DNA from: Trebouxia sp. TZW2008
Taxonomy: Eukaryota; Chlorophyta; Trebouxiophyceae; Trebouxiales; Trebouxiaceae
NCBI GenBank assembly: GCA_002118135.1
Contig: BDIU01000221.1
Location: forward strand, 123,668 to 187,667
Direction of reading: 5' to 3'
Length of the DNA: 64,000 nucleotides
The notes beneath the pieces were generated by a model. The model was not told where the DNA came from, made no database searches, and saw only the letters and a list, made by a program, of their open reading frames with translations. The position numbers and the translations under genes are program-made. Within the stretch, counting starts at the first letter, position 1, and each line of letters begins with the position of its first letter. This document shows positions 1-13,400 of the stretch, one piece after another.

Positions 1-741
1 GGGATGGTCACCCTTCCAGGCATACTGGCGAATTGTCTGACCTTCCTGACGCAACTCTCGACCTCGGTGCCAGCAGCTGGGCTACAAACAGATGTACAGA
101 CACCTCCTGTTCCGCCTGACAGTGCGCAACTTAGGGGACATCAACCAGGTCACGCAAGCAGCTCAGCCAGCCCTAAATTAGATTCCTTGGCTCAGGTCCG
201 ATCATCCCAGATCATCCTCACGTGAGAGGCAGCCGAACGGGACGCTGCGCTACTTGCGCGAGATACCGCACGCAGACTCTAGCGCTTTGATTGTTCGGCA
301 AGTCGCATCTGGGTCTGCACGTGTAGTCTACAACCGTGTGTAGCGTCTAGGGAGCCTCTGCACATAGAGTTTACCCTGAGCGATCTGTGCAGCTTCGATC
401 CGATTGCCGTTGTCAGCTGACACAGATCCAGCTGACCTGTGCATGCTCAGCAGGCTTCGGGTAGCACATCAGCTCTGTGCATTGCGGAGCGTCCGCTCGT
501 TTCCAACCTCCTGCTGCCAGGTGAGCGATGCTTTCCAGCACAGCTGCTCTGGCAAGTGTCGTTTGGCTCAGCGCCGACTCATAGCTCGCAAAATTGTCAT
601 CATTTGCGAACAACAGAATCACGCGTTGCGTTTTGCGATGACAGGTCTTTTCTGCATCAGACGGCGGAGCTAGCGTGGTGATGTCGACCTCTACATCGAC
701 TCATCCATCCTCTGCAGGCGTGAAGGTACACTTGTGTCGCT
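1..741. other. Upstream region of UMP-CMP kinase, no gene seen
   Basis: No open frame here shows a recognisable domain or a paired splice signal. The 3' part is presumably promoter and 5' UTR of the kinase that follows. The short frames on both strands have no family resemblance that I can see. Confidence 0.5.
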
Positions 742-770
742 ATGTCTCTGAAAGCTAATTCCGCACAAGC

Positions 771-774
<4 letters not shown>
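742..774 (+). promoter_or_regulatory. uORF overlapping the kinase start codon
   Basis: ATG at 742 opens a 10-codon frame (MSLKANSAQA) whose TGA stop at 772-774 overlaps the main start ATG at 771 as ATGA. If the transcript starts upstream of 742, this uORF would limit initiation at the kinase start or feed it by reinitiation. Its presence in the mRNA is inferred. Confidence 0.4.
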
Positions 775-3004
<2,230 letters not shown>

Positions 3005-4140
3005 AAAAAGCAAACAGATGAGTCAGCACCAGTTCATATGTTGTAAAAGAATCCAGCCTGGGAGGCATAGCTTTGCAAAGTAGCTGTCGTTTGGTTGATC
3101 TGTTTGCAAACTTGTCTGCCTCAACAATTGTTTTCAAAAATTGTTGTGCACTGCGCTGAACTATATGTGCGATACAAATGGCTGCTTTGAGCATGGCTGC
3201 ATGTTTCTAGCCTCATGTACCTTTTCCTGATTCAAGGAGTCAGCTTAAGAGTTTGATAGCTGTCATTTGGATAGCAGCACAGACAGAACAGTTCAAGAGT
3301 GTCTTCATGCAACAGATTGATCAAAGCTGGTAAGAGATGAATGCAATGACAAATTCGACTGAACCTGTTTCATCATGAGATGATGAGACTATCTCATGTT
3401 ACCAAAGGCAGCACTCTGAACAGGGCAGACAGGAAACACGTAGACAAGGGCCTCGTGTGCAAGTCAGTACGTGATTGTCCGCACTGCAGCAACAGACAAA
3501 TGCATAGCGCATGGGATGCGTTCCTTTGCAGGTCCTACTGTACATTACATGGCTGCTACCATAAATACACAGCATGTCAACTATGCCTGCAGCGAAATTT
3601 TTTTAGCCTACCCCCAAATACAAAATCCCCCTTCACTATCTGTGCCATTTTAACTAAAGGAAGAAAACTACCCCCCTGCCTCGACATGGCATGACAACTC
3701 GACCAGAGCTAACGGTCCTCAACTTTGTTTTTGCAACATGATCACCTGAGATGCATCAAAACGGACATACAGCAAGTCATAATGCTGCAGACTACGAAAA
3801 CATCTCTAAGAATTCAGAAAAGGCCATTTTGTCCAAATCTATGGTGATGGGTTGGTTTAGATACGTTGCACAACAGACGGACCGAACCTTCCGTACCCCT
3901 GAAATACCAGACTGCAATTACCTTGGCATTGCATTATCAAAATGGGTAATTTTCAGCAGATTGAAAATTATATACAAGCAAAGACAGCAATTAATAGGGG
4001 TTGGGGGCAGTCCAAAAAGGGGGAAAACAAAGAAAAGAAGACAGCACGCATGTGCCTTTTCAAGCCTAATGCATTGCGGAACTCCATTGATTTGGGTTTG
4101 TCGTTCTTGGTCAGTACTGTTGCAAAATGCTGATCGCTTT
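3005..4140. other. 3' flank between convergent genes
   Basis: Contains the 3' ends of the kinase (+) and of the SIS-domain gene (-). I see no domain-bearing frame, only A-rich stretches around 3600-4010. A 104-codon frame at 3380 has no recognisable features. Confidence 0.45.
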
Positions 4141-5988
4141 CTACTCCAAGTTACTTGTGCGCGATTTCATTAGATCTTCTGCAACATTATTCTCCCGCTG
4201 TAACATCAATGCTAAAGTATCTAGCAACAACTGTAGAGCCAGCTCGTATGCTGTTCCCAAAGGCATGACGCTGCTGTGCAGCAGTGATTGTGCAGCGCTT
4301 GAACTGCCGCCACCGAAGGATCTCATGTTGGCCGGTGTTGCTGTTGTCCTGGCTGGCAGCCTCACAATGGTGTCAGCAAAGTTGAGGGGCGCGGTACGAT
4401 GTGCTGTGAATGCCACAATCTTGGCACCTGCAGCAGCAGCTGATGACTCAAGTGCCTTGTGACAAGAGCATTGATACATGGCAAGTCAGTGTTGCTGTTG
4501 TCCTTGCTGGCAGCCTCACAATGGTGTCAGCAAAGTCGAGGGGTGCAGTGCGATGTGCTGTGAACGCCACAATCTTGGCACCTGCAGCAGCAGCTGATGA
4601 CTCAAGTGCCTGGTGACAAGAGCATTGATACATGGCAAGTCAGTGTTGCTGTTGTCCTTGCTGGCAGCCTCACAATGGTGTCAGCAAAGTTGAGGGGTGC
4701 AGTGCGATGTGCTGTGAACGCCACAATCTTGGCACCTGCAGCAGCAGCTGATGAATTAAGTGCCTTGTGACAAGAATCGCTATCCATGACATGCCAGCAG
4801 CAACAGACACAACCCACAGAGTACAGCAGCGAACAGCTTGCATCCTTAGACAAGGGCCATGCTGAATGGCATGCCAGCAGCAATAGATGCCGGGCACAAC
4901 ACTGCATTGAACGGCTTGTATTCAGAGACAGGAGCCATGGCAAATGGAAACCCAGCAACAGCAGACAGAGCACTGCAATGGCCAGCTTGTACCTTTCGAC
5001 AAACATGGCCAGCAAACACAACTACAGCAAGGCCCACTGCCATCAGCAGCATATACGCTTTGACAACTACTCTGCTGCAAGGGAAGCCAGCAGCAACACA
5101 CACAGGTCCATGACGACCAGCAGCACACATGCTTTCCCAAACATGATACTGAATGGCAGGCCTAACACACCTGCTTTGCGGGCTTCAGCTGCCACAGAGG
5201 AGACCGAAGCATAGACGCTGGGCCCAGCACTGATGAGCACCAGGTCACCACTGCCCACTGCTGCACAGCAACTGTCCCCCACCACACAAGCCTGCACCAA
5301 TGACAAGGATCAGCATTGAGCATCAGATGATTGTAATGTTACAACTTGGTTCAAGGACGCATTCAGCTGATCTTGCTTGTGCATGTGGATCCAATGCTTG
5401 AGTGAAGCCTTGGGCCACACAAAGTTGCAAAGGCGAAGGAGAGGACTGCAAATGTTCAGCACTCAGCTCAGCATGCCAAGGCGTTGCTAGGCAGAAGGGA
5501 GTCAAAGGCCTTTGTAATCAGCATGTAACTCTGACTTGCATCATATGGAGCTACACGCTGATTACTGCAGTCTGCCGTAATGACTGCAGCAGACTGTGGT
5601 ATTCTAGTCTGTAGTCATTCAGTGATCTCACAGCAGGAGTGATCAGCGTTGCATTCTGTATTCTGATGCCCAGGTGGTGTAAGAAGGTGGCAAACTCCTC
5701 AAGCGACAGCTGCCTGACGCCATGCATGTTGCACACGTTGCTGATGGCACAAGTTAAGCAGTGTGGGCAGTTGACAAACAGCCATATGTATCAATGCTCA
5801 ATGCCGCTTACCCTGATGCCCAGGTGATGCAAGCGGGTGGCAAAGGCCTTGAGGACTAGCCCCTCCCTGCCAGGGCCATAGCAGCAGACCTGCCCTGCCT
5901 TGCGCACCAGGGCCCTGACAGTCGCCACAGTATCAGCGCTGGTCTCCTCAAGAATGTCCTGTGCCTCTCTCAGCTGCAGCAAACACAT
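4141..5988 (-). CDS. SIS-domain sugar-phosphate isomerase (6-phospho-3-hexuloisomerase-like)
   Basis: Exons on the minus strand: 5988-5812, 5291-5171 and 4427-4141, all GT-AG with closed phases. From ATG 5988 this gives about 194 residues, close to the 185 or so of HxlB-type isomerases. Visible SIS features are VCCYGPGREGLVLKAFATRL, then GDLVLISAGPS, then AGAKIVAFTAHRTAPL and PLGTAYELALQLLLDTLALML. These are the sugar-phosphate-binding Ser/Gly loops and the C-terminal helices. The start is uncertain: ATG 5988 lies inside what also reads as a good acceptor (tttgctgcag before LREAQDILEE), and an acidic exon at 6655-6541 would join in phase. The true substrate cannot be told from sequence. Introns contain echo copies of the last and first exons. 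Confidence 0.8.
4430..4790 (-). repeat. 153-bp tandem echoes of the SIS gene's last exon
   Basis: The acceptor and first 100 or so bases of the last exon are repeated twice more upstream in the intron, with exact 153-bp spacing (the cagcagcag tracts start at 4431, 4584 and 4737). The copies differ from each other and from the exon by only a few bases, so this is the youngest array in the window. Each still encodes AGAKIVAFTAHRTAPL before running into intron-derived sequence. Confidence 0.92.
4790..5130 (-). repeat. Degenerate intron repeats in the SIS gene
   Basis: Three or four loose repeats of about 65-75 bp share a pattern of a (t)gctgctgg run followed by gccatt..gccatgg..ctgtct (4795-4870, 4870-4945, 4945-5030, 5030-5110). 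Divergence is high, and the source is probably the neighbouring intron/exon edge near 5171. Confidence 0.45.
5660..5720 (-). repeat. Echo of the SIS first exon's 3' end
   Basis: The sequence ctgatgcccaggtg..aagaaggtggcaaactcctcaa mirrors the exon end at 5812-5862, which encodes KAFATRLHHLGIR. The copy encodes a related EEFATFLHHLGIR and lies about 150 bp downstream of the real donor on the minus strand. Confidence 0.75.
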
Positions 5989-6540
5989 CAGCGTTGTCAC
6001 AACAGTGTGCTGTTTTGTGGGCTCATGTCATTTGCATCATCATCACTACAGCAGTGTGAGTGCTCTGGGAGCACATGCTATTGCATTGTGTTTGAGACCT
6101 TCTTGCATTAGTTTCGTATGAGCAGCATCTGCCACAGGGTTTGTGTAATATATATGCTACAACTGCATGTGTGCAGGAGTGCGTCCACACTCAGATTATC
6201 CCGCCTGTCCTGACCTCGTTTATTTGTGTCTATTGCACAGCTCGGGAGTGATCTCTTGTACAATCGTACGTGTTCGACGACAGTGTGCAGGAGTGCTTGT
6301 GTGCATCAGCAAAAACATCACATCCCACCATTGGGCATCAACAGCATTAGCAGTGAATGAAGTCAGGGAATGCCATATATCTCTGTCAAGGGCAGTGACC
6401 AATGACGTTTGGCAGAAACAAGCAGAATGTTCAAGCATTCCATTGAGGACGGAACCGCACAACCTTGTGTATATTTGGTGTCTTTGCTCCTGGGGATTCT
6501 CTTGCTTACAGAGTACATGCAATGCCATACAAGGGCTTAC

Positions 6541-6655
6541 CACTGAATTGACAATCCCATGAAAATCTTGCGGCTGGGCAGGCTGATCTTCCGCCTCAGC
6601 CTCACTGTTCACCTCCCCCTCTTCTTCTGAGCTGCGAGACCTCTTCCTGCCAGAC
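6541..6655 (-). CDS. Acidic, NLS-like exon of uncertain parent gene
   Basis: A phased block (acceptor gatgcag, donor gtaagc) encodes SGRKRSRSSEEEGEVNSEAE followed by DQPAQPQDFHGIVNSV. It needs two bases from an upstream exon and ends in phase 0. Downstream it fits the SIS exon (NSV joined to LREAQDIL). Upstream it fits the homeobox gene if donor 7406 (GT|GTGCAC) is used, giving RDAKVSGRKRSR. It may be the homeobox C-terminus, the SIS N-terminus, or a bridge in a fusion transcript. Confidence 0.4.
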
Positions 6656-6681
6656 CTGCATCACCGCTCCTTCAGTGCCTA

Positions 6682-6870
6682 AGGCATTGCCATGTATGTT
6701 GCACATACTACATGCAAATCCAAACATAGGCGTCGCCACACGTGTTGCATGCATTACATGCAGGTCCACGGGGTAGGCGTCGCCACATGTGTTGCGTGCA
6801 TTACAAGCAGATCCATGTATTAGGCGTCGCCACATGTGCTGCACACATTGCATGCAGATCCAAGGATCAG
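6682..6870. repeat. 47-bp tandem repeat, 4 copies
   Basis: The unit contains ggcgtcgccacatgtgttg..gcattacatgcagatcca. Starts at 6729, 6776 and 6823 are 47 bp apart, with a diverged first copy before 6729. It lies between the acidic exon and the homeobox exons. Confidence 0.85.
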
Positions 6871-7396
6871 CTGTCTTTGCCACTGGTGTCATAGTCAGAC
6901 TTGCCACAAAAACTGCAACATCAGGTTCATGTGCCATCCACTGTAAACGTGGGCTAGGCAGGCTCGGCAGGCTCAGCAGGCCCAACTAGGTACGTACAGA
7001 GGCAATCAACTGTCTCCAACCAGTTCAATGTTGTGCTAAACCAACATCAGGTTGATGGGTTGCATTCATGCCTGGCCTGCAGTGCCTTGCGGGCCTGTGT
7101 AACATACAATATACAGTGGTAAGTCAGCAGAGTTACAGCACAGGGTTGGAGTGGAGACTCACTCTGCTCTCCCACTGGAGTGACTTCGGTGCAGTGAGTG
7201 CTGATGAGCAGAAGGGCTCTCCTTTGAGTCCTGCTGTTGGGCACCAAAAGGTTTCAGTGCAATGCTGCCATTGCTTATGTGACTGTAGCATCAGACTGTC
7301 AGGCAGGCAATTGAAGTCACAAGCAGTAGTGCATGGAAAGCAGTAGTGCATGGAAAGCAGTAGCGTGCTAAGCAGTGCGTCAGTATGGGTGGTTGG

Positions 7397-8329
7397 TTAG
7401 GTGCACACCTTGGCATCTCTTTTTGCTCTTGCTAGGCGGTTCTTGAGCCACACCACAACCTGCAACAGCACAGCGTGTTCAGGATGCTGCCACGGTGATG
7501 CCTTTGAACAAGCTAAAAAAAGGGCAACAGGTTTTGCAATGCTGATTACCTGCTGCTCTGTGGCAGCACCAGCAGTCTGCACAGCAGATGTCAACTCTTG
7601 GGTGGGTTTGGAATGACCAGCATTGAAGTGCTGTTCAAGCAGTGAGATTTGATTGGTGTTTGGCCTCCATCTGGGTCTGCAAGCCAAACCCGTGTGGGTT
7701 TTGTCAGCAGCGTACAGAGAGAAGACTCCATGCAGAGGTTCAGCAGGCAGCCATGCTTCTGTGTACGGGACACGGCGAGCTCACCTGGGCGCTGCTGCGA
7801 GCTGCTGAGCCTGGAGCTGGTACTGATGAAGCAAAGCATGCGTATCGGTGCCAGCGGGGACGTACGGCTCGCTAGTCAGTACGTTGCTGGTTTGAATGTC
7901 TTTACGTCGTTGCAGGTCTCGCTGAAACTGGTGGTGCTGCTGCAGCTGCTGTTGCAGTGCGGTAGCTGGGTGCACTTGATGACTGGCTTGCAGCTGCACG
8001 CCCTGAGGGCTTGATCTGGTCCTGCCGGCGTTAGTTAAAGCGGCTGGAAGGCCCACTCCGGACAAGGCTTCTGATATCGCGGCTGCTTGGTCCCCGCGCT
8101 CTAGCAGAGTAATGAGCGTGTCGTGAGCTTCCTGCGTCCAACCCGGAAGCGGAGCAGAAAGCTGCGAGGGAATTGCCAAGGCCCTAGAGTTTTGCAGGTG
8201 ATGGTGTTGCGAGGGGTGCACCCTTTCTGCTTCAGCCTGGCGCCGGTCATGTCGGTGCGCGCCATGTCGCCTGGCGTACGCGTCGCTGGGCGACAGCGGA
8301 TCATCACCGCTGTGGCCGGCCTCATCCAT
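7397..8329 (-). CDS. WOX-like homeodomain protein, 3 exons
   Basis: Exons 8329-7785, 7676-7550 and 7459-7409 (or to 7407) join in phase (AAPR + PRWRP; EQQ + VVVWLKN). The N-terminal 180 residues are Gln/His-rich with a helical patch (GWTQEAHDTLITLLERGDQA). The homeodomain starts at about residue 182: PRWRPNTNQISLLEQHF..., then GAATEQQ and VVVWLKNRLARAKRDAK in helix 3. The RW.P...QI..LE...G spacing most resembles WUSCHEL-related homeodomains. Helix 3 has W48, L49 (usually F), K50 and the invariant N51. Reading through after RDAKVCT gives a stop at 7397, so the gene may end there or splice to 6655. The product is a probable nuclear DNA-binding regulator. The start is the only ATG after an in-frame stop. 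Confidence 0.78.
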
Positions 8330-8993
8330 GCCCTCCTGGCATGGCAGAGCTCGCGCTGATCCTGCACTGCAGGTTGAGCTTGACGACTGATCTTCCGGGC
8401 TGCGGCCTTACATACAGTTGATCCTGTCAAAAGTACGACGGGCATGTGACGGATCTATTACTGTAATCCAGGGATAATGTCTGAATCTTCAGATCTGCAT
8501 GTAAGCGGTGGCACTTGAGAAAGAAGTTGTGATTGCCACAGTAGCAGAAATCTGGCAACGCAAATCTCTCAGGCGCTTTCTTGCCGCTGCAACCTACCAC
8601 ATATGCACACTTTGTGGGCATGTGGCATCAGTGCATTTTGTCCTGAAGCACCCGCGTAAAAGCGTGTGAAGGCACTTAAGATTTGGTTTGCTAATTATGG
8701 GCTGATAATGAGTCAGAGCCTTGTTGGCACGACTGCATCACACAACGCATCTGACAACTCAAAAGGAGGTGGGCCAAGGCCTCGCCAAAATCTTCTGAAG
8801 GCTGCTGAGACTTGAAGCTGCATGCATCTGTTGACATCTTGCCTTGCATTGCCGCAATCTGCATGACATTGCAAACAGACAGTCCGCTGAGGGGTATGCG
8901 CACAACTGCATCGCATACAGCATCTGCCAACTGGGAGGAGGTGGGTCTTGCCATCATCAAGATCTTCTTAAAATCTTTAAACGCAATAAACAG
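8330..8993. other. Intergenic, homeobox promoter side and iminopeptidase 3' flank
   Basis: No gene recognised. The stretch 8700-8960 is a repeat derived from the iminopeptidase 3' end (separate entry). The remainder is presumably promoter of the homeobox gene. Confidence 0.5.
8700..8965 (-). repeat. Echo of the iminopeptidase 3' end
   Basis: The motif gctgaggggtatgc at the stop codon region (8997) recurs at 8886. The 55 bp after it (8900-8953) recur, decayed, at 8730-8785 (..ctgcatc.ca.a..gcatctg.caact...ggaggtgggcc). These echoes lie downstream of the terminal exon on the minus strand, outside the coding region. Confidence 0.65.
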
Positions 8994-10400
8994 TTAGCTG
9001 AGGGGTATGCTGCCTCTGACAATGCCCAGCAACCGCTCCAGGATCCTGCCACCATCATCACGGATGCCAGAATGCATGTACTCATTTGTAACCCATTGCC
9101 TGATACCCTGAATCTTGCTGGCTGTTTCCTGTGCAAGCTCAAAGTCCACGTACAAGTCCTGTGTCAGCATTACAGCTTGTCAGTGAATCTGCTTGCTGAT
9201 AAACAATTTTGCAAGGACTTAAAACCATTGGCAGATTGGTTGTGTTGGGTTGGAACAAGCTTACCATGCTAAGAACCATTTCGTGTACACAGAGCTTTAC
9301 GAAAGTGGCAACAGACACAGACAGGCATTTTCAGGTTTGCTTGCAAACTTTGACTGGCATGGCAGGCAATGCTGCAAGTATGACATTACCTCAAAGTAGG
9401 TGGCAGATGCAACAGGAACCTGGTTCTTGCTGAGAGCTGCGCTGTCATACAACTTGCCCCAGTCTGTCTTGGCTGCAATAGTTTCAGCTGTTTCCTGCAG
9501 CATACGTTACATAGGTTTAGCTGCGTATATAAAGAGTGCGGCGCAGGTTTGTGGAATCATGCAGAGCAACACTTTCCACCTGAAGTTATAGCCATAGTGA
9601 TAATGACAACAGACATTTGAGGGCAGTGACTTCACACAGGCACACCGTCTTCTGATATGAGAAGTGTAATGCAACACGCTCTGTCAATGCGCATGACTTG
9701 ATGTGCTCTAGTCAGAAAATTCAAGTCAATGCTCAGTTGCTAGCTAAGCTGATAAGCTGAGTGTGTTGGGCATAAAGTGACTGGTACATCAAAAGTAATG
9801 CAATGAAAGCCTACCCGCAGCTTTCTCAACACAGCGAAGTCTTCAAACATCCATGGGAAAACCATCTCGCCTGCAGCCAATGAACATGCTTCGATGCAAT
9901 GAATCACCATATGTGATACTCAACACCTGATACATAAATACGCAATACATTGTATTGGTAGAGTATGGACCACTGAGATGCACTGCAATTTACAAAATAG
10001 CAATACGTCAGCGCCAATACGTAATACTCAATACGCAAAGTATTTGAGAGTATCAATCACTGAAATGGAGAGTATGGTGATTCACTGCTTTGATGCATGC
10101 TATGTATGACATAAGGATGTGCTGCTCTGTGCTGCAAGCGCTCATGCGTTTGCTCCTGTGAGGTTGAGCTCATGAAAAGCAAAGTCACAGAAAGCAAGCA
10201 TTCCCAGATTGGCTCAACACCCAACAACTCATGACCGTGAAGCAATCATGGTCAACAGACACAAGCTGATGAGCATGGGTTTCAGCTAACAGCTTACATG
10301 TGAGAGTGTTTACCTGTGAACAGCACAGGCTTGCCAGCATTGGCGCAGGCTACAGCATCAAAGTCCTCTCTGAAATGTTGCTGCAAGCAACAAACGCTGT

Positions 10401-10446
<46 letters not shown>

Positions 10447-13400
10447 TGCAGAGATAAAAGACCTGGCAGCAGCAGCAGCAGCAGCAGCAACATGCAAAGA
10501 TAATAGACCTTGCAGCAGCAGCAACAGCAGCAGTGTAAAGCAATGGGACCTTGCTGCAGCATTGAGATGTATTGCTCAAGGCAATTTTGCAGGTGACGCA
10601 AGGTGATCATGCTGTGTACAGTTGAATTTAATGCATTCAACGTCAAAAGATGCTTTACTTGATCGCAATTTCATCAAGATGAAATTCGTCATTAGTCTCT
10701 TTATTCTCTTTGTGGCTTTGTTAGCGACTACAGTAATGGCGTTGGTCTCTTTGGCGTGTACGTCAAGCAATCTTGGATAAATGAGATGCGGACACCACAC
10801 AACATGCCATTGTGCGAATATCACACATGAGTGCAAGTTGACGATTGAGCATCAAAGGTGCAGCATACCTGGCGGACTCTGTGGGCTGCCCATCTAGACG
10901 CTGCTTGGTTGCAGTAGATAGATTCGTGCATGACAGCATACAAAGGATTTGTGTCCCATGGCATAGATGCCTGCCAGCCCTGCACTAACAGCGCAACTTT
11001 GCAAAGATTGTTGACCCAGCACCAACCATTCCCGCCAATTGATTGATTGCCGCATACCAGAGCCATAGTGCATCGTAGATTGGCAGCGTCAGCATCAAAA
11101 TGAAGTGTCTCTGTGCGTTGCAATTCATGATGCAGCTAGTGTCTGCAAGTATGCAGGAAACATGGAAGAATGTGCCTGAGACACGGCAATCGTAGGTGAC
11201 ATCCCAACCACATACTGCGCAACTCAAGCTCATGCAAGCAGCTGCAGCAGCAGCAGCAGCAGCAGCAGTTCAGACTCAGGCTGGATCTTGACTGATGAAA
11301 CAATCAGCACAAGTACTTGCCGCCGTAAATGTCTGGCTCAGCTGGCCAATGTCTTCATCAAATGCCCTTTCAAGCAACCAATGAAGCCTCTCCATGCCTC
11401 CACCACCTCCTAGACCAAGGCCCAGTAGCTGAAATGCCCTGGCCAAGTTGCACAAACTGTTTCAAACTGGTTGTGCCAGTACATCTGGCAAGACAGGTAC
11501 TTGCATGCTGACAATGCTATGTGCACTACACAAGAAAGCAATAGGCAGCTCAACAGCGTCAGGTGCTAGCATGTTGGCGATGGTATGTCAAACACAACAA
11601 AAAGCAGTAAACAGCGCAACAGCATCAGCAGCAGCATCAGCATCAGCGTCAGCAGCAGCAGCAGCAGCATCAGCATCAGGTATGACATGACTGCAAGGCT
11701 GATGGGCCTTGATATGGAATCTCTTGCTGATCAGCTGCTGGTATAAATCATGACAAGTCACTGCGTCAACACCAGGCCAACTCCCTTGCATATCACGCCT
11801 TTGGGCACAAACGCGCAGCAAAATGGTGAATGTTGACACGCAGGCTCAACATGCGGGCCAATGGCCACATGCAGTGCGCAGAGGAACAAAACTGACAGGG
11901 CGTTGGCTTATGCGAGATGTCACAGTGATCACAGCATCTGACACAGGCGATGGTTGTATAAACCTGGGAGTCAAATGACTGCATCAAGCCATTTACACAA
12001 GCAACATGCCCAGGCCACAGATCATGGTCACACAGGCCTCAGCGCTGCCATAGCAACTGCATCAAGTACCACAGGTGAGAGCCAAGATCCCACAAGCTGC
12101 GGGAATAGTTGCAGCAACTACCACAGGCAAACCTGAGAGTGAAGTGATCACAACAACTGCCACAGTGATAATCACACAAACCTGGGAGTCAAGTGATCAC
12201 CATTGTCCAACGTCAAGCCACCACCCGGTTGCTCAGACAGGAACTGCACCACCCTTTGTACCCGGGCAACATCCCCCGGAAAGCGCTTGTAGAACTTATG
12301 GTTCTGTGCAATGACGCGTGGAAACAGGTGGCGATAGGCCTCTTCAGCAGAGGTATGCGAGTCAATGCGTGGTGGAAGGCCACCAGTCAATAGCACCTCT
12401 GTTAAAGCTGCAGGCAATGGGCACTGTTTATTCTTTTGTATTGGTGCAATGCAATGCAGCGTGCAGTGCCATAGGCATAATGAGAATGAAAATTATGCAT
12501 GGCGGCAACACACCGGTCAGAAGCACCACTAGCCAGTGCGGCAAGCAACAGCCATGGCTGCCTGTTCAGGATTGCATAGACAACACAGCAGCGCAGTCCT
12601 GCACCATCTGCGAAGAGGCACAGTGTCAAAATAGCCAAAGCTGTTTGGTACGGTGTAATCATTGTGCAAGCAACATAGCGAGCAGTCTAATTGCAATCAC
12701 AAAATAAAATTCCATGCTGTACATGCACATGATTCAGGGAATGCATGTGCGTTTTGCAGCAGTAAGCAGGAGTGCATTGGGTGAGCTGCGCAACTTGCTG
12801 AAACATGAGAATTGCTGATGTTGAGGTCTGAACCAAGAGAGTCCAGCATGACTCCACACTGCAAAACAAAGCTTGCAAGTGCAGATAGCTCAACACTCAC
12901 CATGTAGCAACTGCAGATAAAAGGAATATGTAAGATTTGACAAGAGCAACTTGCCTTGAGGAGCTGCAGACAGGTATTGCACTGCACAGAAGCCTCCAAA
13001 AGATTGCCCCAAGAGGCTCCATCTGTTTTGTTGCCCATCAACCTTGCCCATCAAAGCCTCTCGTACTAGCTCAGCATCCAAGACAATGTTATCTGCCCTG
13101 GTCACACACAACTTTCTTATGGGGCTATGACTTCAATCAATGCACACTTGGACAAGTTTGGTCACACACCACCTCTGTTGTGGGGCCATGCCCTGGGTCA
13201 CTGCATAATCAGACTGGCTCAACAGTGCACACGATGCCATCTGCCTAGGTCACATTCAGTTTTGTCATGGGAAAATGAGCCATGTCAATGTATAGCCAAA
13301 CAGTTGTCATCACACACAATATTTGTTGTCAGACCATGAGCTGTGTGAATGCATAACCAGCCTAGCCCAGCATTGTGCACAACGCCATCGGCCCTGGGCA

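Noticed and set aside
3380..4173. Open frames in the A-rich convergent 3' region
   Set aside because: No family resemblance or splice context; composition differs from the coding exons around it.
10300..10503. Poly-Ala/Gln plus-strand frame at the CAG tract
   Set aside because: Translation of a microsatellite inside an intron of the minus-strand iminopeptidase.
11317..11320. GT donor (GCAA|GTACTT) for iminopeptidase exon 6
   Set aside because: It leaves phase 1 and cannot join the next exon; the GC donor three bases earlier closes the phase.
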